This document shows, piece by piece, positions 6,916 to 14,738 of a DNA stretch of 28,232 nucleotides. Each line of letters begins with the position of its first letter. The first letter of the stretch is position 1. The DNA is from Euryarchaeota archaeon UBA106 (lineage in GTDB: Archaea; Thermoplasmatota; Poseidoniia; Poseidoniales; Thalassarchaeaceae). The notes under the pieces are model-generated. The model saw only the letters and a program-made list of their open reading frames with translations, did not search any database and had not been told where the DNA came from. Position numbers and translations under genes: made by a program. The stretch covers positions 3,309-31,540 of the forward strand of contig DAOJ01000093.1 in NCBI GenBank assembly GCA_002502365.1. The letters are read 5' to 3'.

Positions 6916-7521
6916 ATGACAGAAAGCGAATCACAACAAGCTGCACCAATTGCTGGTATCGGGACTATGGTATTTGGCAAGTGGGACGCACAAGAAGTTG
7001 TATGTGGAGACCCAGGTTTAGCCCCCTACATCAATTTAACAACAATCGGCACTCCTCACAGTGGAGGAAGGCATGCTAATGCATGGTTTGGTAAGTCAAA
7101 ATTATCTGTGATTGAGAGATTTATCAATAATCTAATGAGAACCGGTAAATTTAGTGGTAAGAAACAACACTGCGCAAAAGCATTCGAATTTGCTTTAGAC
7201 AATATCGCAGAGAAAACCGGAGAAAATCCGCTTCAACATTTTATCAATGCGATAGTAAATTCTGCTCCATGTGAAGAGACTACACGAATCAAGTTCGGTG
7301 CTGTGAGTCAGCCAAAGGCTGTAGATTCCTCTCCAAGCAGAAGGCTCGATGTAGCTTTGAGAAATCTTTCAAAAGGCTGTGCTTCAGCTACAGCAAAGAG
7401 TACTAGAACTCTAACTCAGGGTATAATTTCAGAACTTAACAAAGCCGCAGCGGGTGATGTCGCATCATTTGCAGTTGGTAAGAAAGATGAGATCGAGAGA
7501 ATTGCAGCATCTGCGCGATGA
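6916..7521 (+). CDS. rps7: Small-subunit ribosomal protein uS7
   Basis: This 201-residue protein is a typical archaeal uS7, with VIERFINNLMRTGKFSGKK, NPLQHFINAIVNSAPCEET and the RRLDVALRNLSKG segment that contacts the 3' major domain of 16S rRNA. uS7 starts assembly of the 30S head and lines the E site. ATG 6916 has GGTGA at 6906-6910 with a 5-base spacer, and that motif overlaps the uS12 stop codon, so translation is probably coupled. A GTG at 6907 in frame lies inside the ribosome site and was rejected. The gene is followed by a 102-base gap carrying inverted repeats before EF-2, longer than most gaps in this window. Confidence 0.95.
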   Translation: MTESESQQAAPIAGIGTMVFGKWDAQEVVCGDPGLAPYINLTTIGTPHSGGRHANAWFGKSKLSVIERFINNLMRTGKFSGKKQHCAKAFEFALDNIAEKTGENPLQHFINAIVNSAPCEETTRIKFGAVSQPKAVDSSPSRRLDVALRNLSKGCASATAKSTRTLTQGIISELNKAAAGDVASFAVGKKDEIERIAASAR

Positions 7522-7551
7522 TGGCAATTTCCAACACGGTAAACTTTGGTT

Positions 7552-7572
7552 TTGTATCACGTAGTGATACAA
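7552..7572. promoter_or_regulatory. Perfect 9-bp inverted repeat upstream of EF-2
   Basis: TTGTATCAC and GTGATACAA flank a 3-base GTA centre. The repeat lies between the uS7 stop and the EF-2 start, 52 bases before the ATG. The AT-rich run GATTTATG follows immediately (7576-7583) and could be a TATA element. No T-run follows, so a simple terminator is less likely than an operator. A weaker repeat (ATCGG at 7572-7576, CCGAT at 7586-7590) directly adjoins it. Confidence 0.5.
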
Positions 7573-7623
7573 TCGGATTTATGAACCGATGTCAGGTCGC
7601 CGGCCCAACTAGAGGTTGAGAAA

Positions 7624-9831
7624 ATGGGCCGAAAGGAAGACAATATTGCAAGAGCAACAGAAGTCATGCACCAACGTGACAGAATTAGGAATCTAGCAAT
7701 CGCAGCACACATTGACCATGGTAAAACAACACTTTCGGACAATCTGATTGCCGGTGCAGGTATGATGTCTGAGGACCTTGCTGGTAAATCCAGAGTTTTG
7801 GATTTCGACGAACAGGAATCAGCACGAGGGATTACTATTAATGCAGCTAGTGCTTCTATGGTTCACCTAGTTGGTGAAGAAGACTATCTCATCAACCTAA
7901 TTGATACTCCTGGACACGTCGATTTTGGTGGAGACGTTACCCGAGCCATGAGAGCTGTAGATGGTTGCATAATCCTAGCATGTGCTGTTGAAGGCACCAT
8001 GCCTCAGACTGAGACTGTAGTCCGTCAGGCATTGAAAGAGAAAGTTAGGCCTGTTCTGTTCATCAACAAGGTAGACCGGTTAATCAATGAATTACAGATT
8101 GATGGTCCAGAAATGATGGCAAGATTTGAGAAAATCATTGTTAAAGTTAACAAATTAATCTCTACTTTCGCACCAGAAGATGTTCGAAAGGAGTGGCAGG
8201 TATCCGTTCAAAATGGAACCGTAGCATTTGGCTCAGCATACTATAACTGGGGTATGTCAGTTCCTTATATGCAAAAGTCCGGATTAAATTTCAAGGACAT
8301 ATTCGAGCATTGCGCTGCTGATGACCAGCGCGGTCTGGCAAAGAAGGCACCAGTTCACCAAGTCCTCCTCGACATGGCTGTTGAGACGCTACCATCACCA
8401 GTTGTGTCCCAAAAATACAGAATACCAAACATCTGGCAAGGAGATCTAGATTCAGAAGAAGGTAAGGCTATGATGGAGTGCAACTCCGATGGGCCACTTT
8501 CACTGATGATTACTAAAATCTGGATGGATCCTCACGCTGGTGAAGTTGCTGTTGGAAGAGTTTATTCCGGTTCAATAAAACACGGTGAATCCCTGTGGGC
8601 TATTGGGGCAGCGAAAGCAGAACGTGTGCAACAGGTAGCCATGATGGTCGGTGGAGATCGAATACAAGTTCCTTCTGTAAGCGCTGGAAACATAGCTGCA
8701 ATCACGGGAATTCGCAGTGCAGCTGCCGGTGTTACAATCTCAAGAGACAAAGATTCCGAACCATTTGAGGCGATTCGTCACTATTCTGAACCAGTAGTTA
8801 CTGTGGCAGTCGAGCCAAAGGCAATGAAAGATCTACCAAAATTTATTGACGCACTTAGAGGTCTTGCAAAATCCGATGCATCACTTCAAGTGTCTACGAA
8901 TCAAGAGACCGGTGAAGCATTACTTGCTGGAATGGGGGAATTACATCTCGAAATCACTGTATATAGATTGGAAGAAGAACAGGGTATCAAAGTAAAGGTT
9001 AGTGAACCGATTGTCGTTTACAGAGAGTCGATTGAATCTAACAATGAAGGGCGAGCCTTTGAAGGTAAATCACCCAACCGACACAACAGGTTCTATATCG
9101 AAGCGGAACCACTACCTGCAGATGTAATTCAGGCTCTACGCGAAGGTGTATTTGGAGATGGAACTGTCAGAAACAAGGATGCCAAAGGAGTTGGAGATCA
9201 GTTTGCGGAATTCGGAATGTCAAAAGATTTAATGAGGAAAATATACGCTATTCATGGAACAAATGTTCTAGTTAATGACACAAAGGGTATACAGAACCTT
9301 CACGAGACAAGAGAGTTGATTATCGAAGGATTCAACGAAGTCTGTAAGAAAGGCCCTCTAGCTGAAGAACCAATGATGGGAGTCATGATGAGGCTAGTAG
9401 ATGCAAAGTTACACGAGGATGCAATTCACCGTGGTCCTGCTCAAACCATTCCTGCGGTTAGGAATGCATGTAGGGGTGCACTAATTCGTTCACGTCCGGT
9501 CATCCTAGAACCAATGCAAAACATACGCGTAGATGCTCCAAATGATGTGATCGGTGGTGTCACCAGAGAGGTCACAAATCGCCGTGGAATTATTGAGGAT
9601 ATGCCGGTAGATGGTGGAACTGCTTCTGTTATCGGAAAGATGCCAGTAGCGGAAACCTTTGGGTTCTCAAACGATATTCGTGCTGCCAGTCAGGGAAGGG
9701 CAGTTTGGAACACTGAAAACGCAGGCTTCGAGATGTTGCCACCATCGCTATTCGAAAAGACCGTTGGTGAAATCAGAGAACGAAAAGGACTCAAGCCTGA
9801 AGTTCCTGGTGAAGCAAACTATACAGATTAA
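7624..9831 (+). CDS. fusA: Translation elongation factor EF-2
   Basis: This 735-residue protein is full-length archaeal EF-2, the GTPase that drives ribosomal translocation. The GTP-binding motifs are all present: AHIDHGKTT (28-36), RGITI, DTPGH (94-98) and NKVD (148-151). Domain IV carries LHEDAIHRGPAQTIP, whose histidine at residue 602 is the expected site of diphthamide. This fits an archaeon and implies Dph enzymes elsewhere in the genome. The start is ATG 7624 with GGTTGA just upstream. In many archaea EF-1 alpha and uS10 follow EF-2; here the next gene is convergent and its stop codon directly abuts that of EF-2, so the operon ends without room for a terminator. Confidence 0.97.
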   Translation: MGRKEDNIARATEVMHQRDRIRNLAIAAHIDHGKTTLSDNLIAGAGMMSEDLAGKSRVLDFDEQESARGITINAASASMVHLVGEEDYLINLIDTPGHVDFGGDVTRAMRAVDGCIILACAVEGTMPQTETVVRQALKEKVRPVLFINKVDRLINELQIDGPEMMARFEKIIVKVNKLISTFAPEDVRKEWQVSVQNGTVAFGSAYYNWGMSVPYMQKSGLNFKDIFEHCAADDQRGLAKKAPVHQVLLDMAVETLPSPVVSQKYRIPNIWQGDLDSEEGKAMMECNSDGPLSLMITKIWMDPHAGEVAVGRVYSGSIKHGESLWAIGAAKAERVQQVAMMVGGDRIQVPSVSAGNIAAITGIRSAAAGVTISRDKDSEPFEAIRHYSEPVVTVAVEPKAMKDLPKFIDALRGLAKSDASLQVSTNQETGEALLAGMGELHLEITVYRLEEEQGIKVKVSEPIVVYRESIESNNEGRAFEGKSPNRHNRFYIEAEPLPADVIQALREGVFGDGTVRNKDAKGVGDQFAEFGMSKDLMRKIYAIHGTNVLVNDTKGIQNLHETRELIIEGFNEVCKKGPLAEEPMMGVMMRLVDAKLHEDAIHRGPAQTIPAVRNACRGALIRSRPVILEPMQNIRVDAPNDVIGGVTREVTNRRGIIEDMPVDGGTASVIGKMPVAETFGFSNDIRAASQGRAVWNTENAGFEMLPPSLFEKTVGEIRERKGLKPEVPGEANYTD

Positions 9832-11520
9832 TCAATTGATTCTAACCAATTGGAAATCAGTCATATCACGTAGTAGATCAACTGCTTGCGATTGATTGAG
9901 TTTGTCTAGACAGTCATGGGCGATTTTATGATGTTCCAATGCTCTATCTAAGGCATATTGAATTGAACCATTATCTCGAAGTTCTTCAACGGCTATTGAT
10001 AAATCAGTCAAATTATCGGATTCAGTTCCAAACAATTTCCTGAATGTTGGTAGATTACCACCACTCTCTAGAGCATGTATAGCAATCAGTGTTCTTTTCC
10101 CTTGAACTATGTCGCTTCCAGCCGGCTTGCCGAGGGTTTCTGTATCACTAGTCATATCGATGTAATCGTCCATTATTTGGAAACATAATCCTAGGTTAAG
10201 GCCCCATTTAGCCATATTTTCTATTGTTTCCTTATCTCCTCCTGCTAAAATTGTACCAGTCTCGGCACAGGTTTTGAACATAGCACTAGTTTTTCCAGCA
10301 ATCATGGCTATGTATTCTTCCTCCGAAACTGATTCTCTTTCTTCAAATTCGAAATCATCTTGTTGCCCTTCAGCGACATGCCTAACCATTTCCCCAATTG
10401 TACTGACTACTTGGCGGAGTTGAGAATCTTGTATGTGTTCGCTATCAGCTAACATTTCAAAGCCCAATGCCAACATTGCATCACCGGCATTGATGGCAGT
10501 TGCGTCGTCATATGCTACGTGAACTGCATCGAGTCCTCTTCTTATTGGGTCTTGATCCATAATATCATCATGAACCAAAGTGAAATTGTGTATGATTTCG
10601 ATACAAGCTCCTAATGTGTAATGGCCTTGATGGCCATTCCCTACTGCATCACCTACTAGCCTAGGGAGTATGGCCCGGAGTCGTTTTCCACCGCCAGTAA
10701 ACAGGTGTGACATTGCACCACGCAATCGTTCTTGTTGTATTTTTGATAGACTTTCTTTGATTATTGACTCGACGATATCCCTGTGATTCTCGAGTGCGGA
10801 TAATACATTACTGGCGGAATTAGATGGATGATTCACAGATAGTTCTCCACATCTAATGATTTCATTAATAGGATTATCAATAATCCCTTCAATAGTAAAA
10901 TCATTAGAATTCAGAAAATTCAGGTATATCGCTTCAAACCAAGGTGCTATTAGTTGACTCTTCCATCTCCCTTTTCGTTCCATCATTTCACTTAGAGCAT
11001 TTCTGTCTAACCAATCGATTGCCTGTATCTCATTCCTATTATGATTGGTTTCACAATCTGCTCTTACAATTAAGACGTGGTCAATTTCGTGTTCTACCCA
11101 ATCTTGGTCCCACCGACATTTGTATTCAAATTTACCAATATGATTGAATTGCCAATCGTTGGTGACATTTTCAGGTATGCCTAATTCTTGGTCTAACTTC
11201 CTTCTGGCAGCCTGAATTACTCCCTCTACTGCATCTCCATTTTCCCCTGCTATGTTTAATGGATGGCTACAACAGGAATTAGCCCAGACTCCAGGGAATG
11301 TAATTTTGTCTGTAGACCTTTGTTGCACCAACAAACGATCATTAGAGTCAAAAATTAGTACACTGAATGCTCTATGTCTAATGCCTTCTCCATAATGAGT
11401 GGTTAATTTGCTCGAGGAATCTATCACATTGTCATTTTCATCTAAGCATAGACATAATTCTTCCATCATCTCTACTTGAGATGTATCCATACCATCTAGT
11501 GGGGTCGAAGTAGCGGTCAT
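9832..11520 (-). CDS. Fusion protein: type 1 IPP isomerase + geranylgeranyl diphosphate synthase
   Basis: This 562-residue protein joins two isoprenoid enzymes. Residues 1-200 form a Nudix-fold type 1 isopentenyl diphosphate isomerase, with WANSCCSHPL (catalytic cysteine C84) and WVEHEID with the metal-site and proton-relay glutamates (E143/E145). Residues 235-562 are a trans-prenyltransferase, with GGGKRLR (276-282), a first Asp motif DDIMD (318-322) and a second DDYID (451-455). F313, five residues before the first motif, is the bulky residue that limits archaeal type I enzymes to C20 products. One polypeptide could therefore isomerise IPP to DMAPP and condense them to GGPP, the precursor of archaeal lipids. 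It follows the IPK gene by 67 bases on the same strand. I see no frameshift or stop between the halves. Confidence 0.93.
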   Translation of the reverse strand: MTATSTPLDGMDTSQVEMMEELCLCLDENDNVIDSSSKLTTHYGEGIRHRAFSVLIFDSNDRLLVQQRSTDKITFPGVWANSCCSHPLNIAGENGDAVEGVIQAARRKLDQELGIPENVTNDWQFNHIGKFEYKCRWDQDWVEHEIDHVLIVRADCETNHNRNEIQAIDWLDRNALSEMMERKGRWKSQLIAPWFEAIYLNFLNSNDFTIEGIIDNPINEIIRCGELSVNHPSNSASNVLSALENHRDIVESIIKESLSKIQQERLRGAMSHLFTGGGKRLRAILPRLVGDAVGNGHQGHYTLGACIEIIHNFTLVHDDIMDQDPIRRGLDAVHVAYDDATAINAGDAMLALGFEMLADSEHIQDSQLRQVVSTIGEMVRHVAEGQQDDFEFEERESVSEEEYIAMIAGKTSAMFKTCAETGTILAGGDKETIENMAKWGLNLGLCFQIMDDYIDMTSDTETLGKPAGSDIVQGKRTLIAIHALESGGNLPTFRKLFGTESDNLTDLSIAVEELRDNGSIQYALDRALEHHKIAHDCLDKLNQSQAVDLLRDMTDFQLVRIN

Positions 11521-11548
11521 GATTTACAGTCCTTTGAGGCGCATTCAT

Positions 11549-11557
11549 CCTATAATG
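11549..11557 (-). promoter_or_regulatory. Possible TATA box for the isomerase-GGPPS gene
   Basis: On the minus strand the run CATTATAGG lies about 30 bases upstream of the fusion gene's ATG. That is the distance expected of an archaeal TATA element driving a leaderless or nearly leaderless transcript. If real, the gene could be transcribed separately from the upstream IPK. The support is spacing and AT content only. Confidence 0.3.
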
Positions 11558-11587
11558 GAGATGGATTATGATGTTGATTATCGCGAA

Positions 11588-12379
11588 TCAGGGGACAATT
11601 TGAGTCCCTTTCGTATGTCCTGTCTCGATTAATTCCTTCACACGATTAGGTTTTCTACCGTCTAAGAACCAAACATTAGGTACAACTTGGGTAATTTCTG
11701 CTGCGGATTCCAATTTTAGGAAAATTCCTCCAGTGACGTCCTCTGAGGTGTTGTGTTCTCCATTAATGGCTAGATTGCGTGACCACTTAGGGACTAATTT
11801 TGAATTGGGGTGAGATGGCGGTGCTGTTAGTAATCCCTCAGTGTCTCCTAGAAGGAATATACAATGTGTAATCCCGTCGATTTCTTTGGCTAGCCTTACC
11901 ATTAAATCATCACCGGATAGAATTCCAAACTTCCTTGGTTCTTCACAGTCTACCACGTCTCCAAATGTTATTGCTACTATATTTGGCATACAATTTGCGA
12001 TATCGGCTAATGAACCTTTGAAATTTGGACCTATACCCCTGGCCCAATTTGAAGGAGGGAAGCTTATTGATTCTACACCTTGTATTTTCAATTCCTGTGT
12101 TATGTATGAATTAAGTTCCCTCATATCTTGACGTATTGCTGCTACAGCAACAAATTGCTCCTTTTCGATATCAGAAATATGACCTTCAGATATTTGCCAT
12201 TTTTTGGCTTTAAGGTGTCCGAAAGATCCAGCACCATGGACAATTGTAATCTGATGGCCATTTTCAATTAAATAATGAGTCAACACAGATAATTCTGTGA
12301 TGGCTTCCTGATTAATGACCTTTAATTGGGATTTATCTGTAATCAGGCCACCACCAAATTTCACCAAGATGTGAGCCAT
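11588..12379 (-). CDS. ipk: Isopentenyl phosphate kinase
   Basis: This 263-residue amino acid kinase-fold protein starts MAHILVKFGGGLIT, with the glycine-rich nucleotide loop. It carries HGAGSFGH (48-55), whose last histidine is the signature catalytic residue that separates isopentenyl phosphate kinases from acetylglutamate and aspartate kinases. Further landmarks are FGILSGDDL and the DVTGGIFLKLESA segment. The enzyme phosphorylates isopentenyl phosphate to IPP with ATP, the last step of the archaeal mevalonate variant. An upstream ATG at 12409 would add ten residues (MPHPLPELII) not typical of the family, so I chose 12379. The isomerase-GGPPS fusion follows, so substrate could pass from one product to the next. 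Confidence 0.92.
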   Translation of the reverse strand: MAHILVKFGGGLITDKSQLKVINQEAITELSVLTHYLIENGHQITIVHGAGSFGHLKAKKWQISEGHISDIEKEQFVAVAAIRQDMRELNSYITQELKIQGVESISFPPSNWARGIGPNFKGSLADIANCMPNIVAITFGDVVDCEEPRKFGILSGDDLMVRLAKEIDGITHCIFLLGDTEGLLTAPPSHPNSKLVPKWSRNLAINGEHNTSEDVTGGIFLKLESAAEITQVVPNVWFLDGRKPNRVKELIETGHTKGTQIVP

Positions 12380-12488
12380 AATTATCAGTTCGGGGAGGGG
12401 ATGAGGCATTTTGTGTTATCCTGTACACAGAGATATTTCACGGACTATCACAGGTCAGGTTAATTTCCCCCATCCTCTTGCGAGGTAT

Positions 12489-12812
12489 ATGTCTGGTACG
12501 AGTGAACTCGACAGATTTCAAAGATGGTTACAAAGTAGATTGGCCGATTTAGACCGAATTGAATCGGAAGAGGAAAGGATTCGTGTATCCAATCGATTAC
12601 AAAACGCTATTCAAGAATGTATTAATTTCAAGCAAACTATGAAATTGAATGATTCTGTTCAAAACCCATTCATTACCCGCGATGAACCTGTCAGGGTGAT
12701 TAATGAAACAGAGGTGAAAGCAGAAAGTAATTCAGTAGGTAGATGCAATAAATGCGATGCTGAACTCTTGGGAGATTTAGATTTCTGTTCCCTTTGTGGC
12801 GAATTTCAGTAA
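12489..12812 (+). CDS. Small protein with C-terminal zinc ribbon
   Basis: This 107-residue protein has a charged helical N-terminal half (ELDRFQRWLQSRLADLDRIE, then further helix to about residue 55), a variable linker and a C-terminal zinc ribbon CNKCDAEL...FCSLCGEF with four cysteines in two CxxC pairs. I do not recognise the family. Zinc ribbons of this kind at a chain end usually mediate protein or nucleic acid contact. An earlier in-frame ATG at 12411 would add 26 residues without helix or family character, so I prefer ATG 12489, which has GAGGT close upstream. It is divergent from IPK and ends two bases from the convergent kptA stop. Confidence 0.7.
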   Translation: MSGTSELDRFQRWLQSRLADLDRIESEEERIRVSNRLQNAIQECINFKQTMKLNDSVQNPFITRDEPVRVINETEVKAESNSVGRCNKCDAELLGDLDFCSLCGEFQ

Positions 12813-12813
12813 T

Positions 12814-13500
12814 TCACTCTTCTTCAGTCCAACGTGCCCTTGCTACAAGGTATTCCGGGTCATCGTTGTCGATCACTGACAAATATTCAGGAGGTACACT
12901 TTCAGTTAGGTATACTGTAACTCCAGCGTGCCAAATGGTTTCGCCTGCGGCATACATTTGTGCAGTATCGACTTCTAGAATTGTAGGTAATGGAAAGTGA
13001 ACATGACCTGCTTCCGCAGCATTACGAATCGTTGCTGAGAGGTGAACATGAGCTCTTCCACTAGGTGTTAGGCCGACTTCGAGTAGATTTTCACATTGTT
13101 CAGGATCACATGGGAAATATAATGCGTCAGGAATGTTATCCGTAGGTAGGTCAAGTTCTATCTCTACGGTATGACCATAAGTTGCCCGAATGGTATTACC
13201 TCTAATTTCGTACCTTCCTTTTGGGTCGGTTTCAGCAATTGCCTTGAAATGATGTGGGCGTAACCAATGAAATCTTTTACCACCTTTTTTGAATTGTTTG
13301 ATAATATCTTTGACGTCAATCCAGCCATTTATGTCCATTTCAAGATCGAATTTTTCGGGGGCGTGCCTTAGGACCAGAGCAAGTCTTCTAGCAAGGCTAT
13401 TTCGTTCGCCAGTTCTCATAATGAATCTCCCTTCTTCATTACATGCAGGGCATAAATGGTCATCAGCGTAGAACCCATGTTTGGAGCATTCTCTTATCAT
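12814..13500 (-). CDS. kptA: RNA 2'-phosphotransferase (KptA/Tpt1)
   Basis: This 228-residue protein has an N-terminal zinc knuckle (C5, H8, C17 and C20: ECSKHG...CPAC), then the Tpt1 domain with LARRLALVLRHAPE, the GWIDVKDI wing, KGRYEIRGNTIRATYGHTVE and GRAHVHLSATI. Conserved arginine and histidine residues of the RHRR catalytic set fall in these segments. Tpt1/KptA moves an RNA 2'-phosphate onto NAD+, giving ADP-ribose 1'',2''-cyclic phosphate; in eukaryotes this ends tRNA splicing. In archaea, whose tRNA ligase leaves no 2'-phosphate, the physiological substrate is uncertain. A TTG at 13506 is possible, but ATG 13500 is the simpler start. The stop lies next to the convergent zinc-ribbon gene. 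Confidence 0.9.
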   Translation of the reverse strand: MIRECSKHGFYADDHLCPACNEEGRFIMRTGERNSLARRLALVLRHAPEKFDLEMDINGWIDVKDIIKQFKKGGKRFHWLRPHHFKAIAETDPKGRYEIRGNTIRATYGHTVEIELDLPTDNIPDALYFPCDPEQCENLLEVGLTPSGRAHVHLSATIRNAAEAGHVHFPLPTILEVDTAQMYAAGETIWHAGVTVYLTESVPPEYLSVIDNDDPEYLVARARWTEEE

Positions 13501-13522
13501 AATCAATCGGACTTATTTATCT

Positions 13523-13545
13523 TTCAAGAACCCGCCGGTCTTGAA
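13523..13545. promoter_or_regulatory. Inverted repeat between kptA and the thiolase gene
   Basis: TTCAAGA and TCTTGAA flank ACCCGCCGG; with one bulged base the stem extends to 9 bp around a CGCC loop. It lies in the 103-base region between two divergent genes, where a shared operator or a structured leader would be expected. A tRNA fragment was considered and rejected because no acceptor or D arm is present. Confidence 0.35.
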
Positions 13546-13603
13546 CCCACATTCATAATTGATATTACTCAATGGTTATCGTCCATCACCATTGGGGTAG
13601 GGC

Positions 13604-14737
13604 ATGGGAGCAGTTATCGTTGATTGGATGAGGTCACCATTTGATCGTGCCCACAAAGGTGCCTTGAAGAAAATTAGACCTGATGAAATGGGCGGACAAG
13701 TTGCTAGAGAGTTAATCTCCCGTTCCAAAATCACACCTACTTCATTTGATGATGTTTTAGTTGGATGTGCCTATCCAGAAGGTGAACAGGGATACAACCT
13801 AGGTAGGATGATAGCGTTCCTAGCTGGATTACCCGATACTATACCAGGGGCTACATTCAATCGCCTTTGTGGTTCTTCTATGGAAGCTATCCATGTGGCG
13901 GCAGCGAATATTGAGTCAGGTTGGGGTGATTGCTTCTTGGTTGGGGGGATTGAATCAATGTCCCGAGTCAAGAGAAGGGGCTTCAATTGGTCACCAAGTC
14001 CAAGTTTGGAAGAAAACTATCCTGAAGCTTACATTAACATGGGATTGACAGCTGAGAATGTGGCGGAAAAATATTCTATCGATAGATTAGACCAAGATCG
14101 ATTCGCACTACTTTCTCATGAAAAATCGTCATTAGCACTAAAAAATGGTAATTTTAAATCTGAAATTTGTAGTGTTTTTTCAGAAGAGGAGGTAGTTTCA
14201 GAAGACGGTTGTATACGACATGACAGTAATTTGGAATCTATAGGTAAATTGAATCCAGTATTCAAGGAAGGAGGGTCCGTCACTGCTGCCACTTCTTCGC
14301 CATTAACAGATGGGGCGGTTTTCGCAATTATTTGTAGTGAGGAATTTGCTAAACAAAATTCACTCAAACCGCTGGCTAGGATTGTCTCAACTGCCGTAAC
14401 AGGTTGCGCTCCAGAATATATGGGGATGGGTCCTGTTGCCTCTACATTACTATGTCTTGAAAGAGCCGGATGGGATTTGGATGAGGTTGATATTTTCGAA
14501 CTTAATGAAGCGTTTTCTTCACAAAGTCTGGCATGTATCAATGAATTAGGTATAGATGCCAATAAAGTAAATTTGGATGGTGGTGCTATTTCAATTGGCC
14601 ATCCATTGGGTGCTTCAGGGGCAAGAATTACCTGCAAAGCAGCCTCACTACTCGAAAGAACGGGTTCTGAAAAAGCAATAGCAACCATGTGTATTGGTGG
14701 CGGAATGGGAATAGCCACTGCATTGGAGAAAATTTGA
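13604..14737 (+). CDS. Thiolase (acetyl-CoA C-acyltransferase)
   Basis: This 377-residue protein is a full-length thiolase with the complete catalytic set: C89 (NRLCGSSM), H333 (ISIGHPLGASG) and C363 (MCIGGGMG), plus the NEAFSSQ motif. It resembles bacterial and mitochondrial degradative or biosynthetic thiolases rather than the archaeal thiolase that pairs with a DUF35 protein and HMG-CoA synthase, and no DUF35 gene is adjacent. It may therefore serve fatty acid or amino acid beta-oxidation, or make acetoacetyl-CoA for the mevalonate pathway; the sequence does not decide. The start ATG follows GGGGTAGGGC. The stop is 2 bases from that of the convergent membrane protein gene. Confidence 0.92.
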   Translation: MGAVIVDWMRSPFDRAHKGALKKIRPDEMGGQVARELISRSKITPTSFDDVLVGCAYPEGEQGYNLGRMIAFLAGLPDTIPGATFNRLCGSSMEAIHVAAANIESGWGDCFLVGGIESMSRVKRRGFNWSPSPSLEENYPEAYINMGLTAENVAEKYSIDRLDQDRFALLSHEKSSLALKNGNFKSEICSVFSEEEVVSEDGCIRHDSNLESIGKLNPVFKEGGSVTAATSSPLTDGAVFAIICSEEFAKQNSLKPLARIVSTAVTGCAPEYMGMGPVASTLLCLERAGWDLDEVDIFELNEAFSSQSLACINELGIDANKVNLDGGAISIGHPLGASGARITCKAASLLERTGSEKAIATMCIGGGMGIATALEKI

Positions 14738-14738
14738 G

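Noticed and set aside
13523..13560. Sequence on the minus strand resembling a tRNA T-arm (GGGTTCAAGACC).
   Set aside because: No matching 5-bp T stem, acceptor stem, D arm or anticodon arm nearby; the match is limited to the TTCAA core and is better explained as the inverted repeat.
14116..14718. A 200-codon open frame on the minus strand inside the thiolase gene.
   Set aside because: It lies wholly antisense to a well-conserved enzyme and its translation has no recognisable family or start context; it is a shadow of the thiolase codon pattern.
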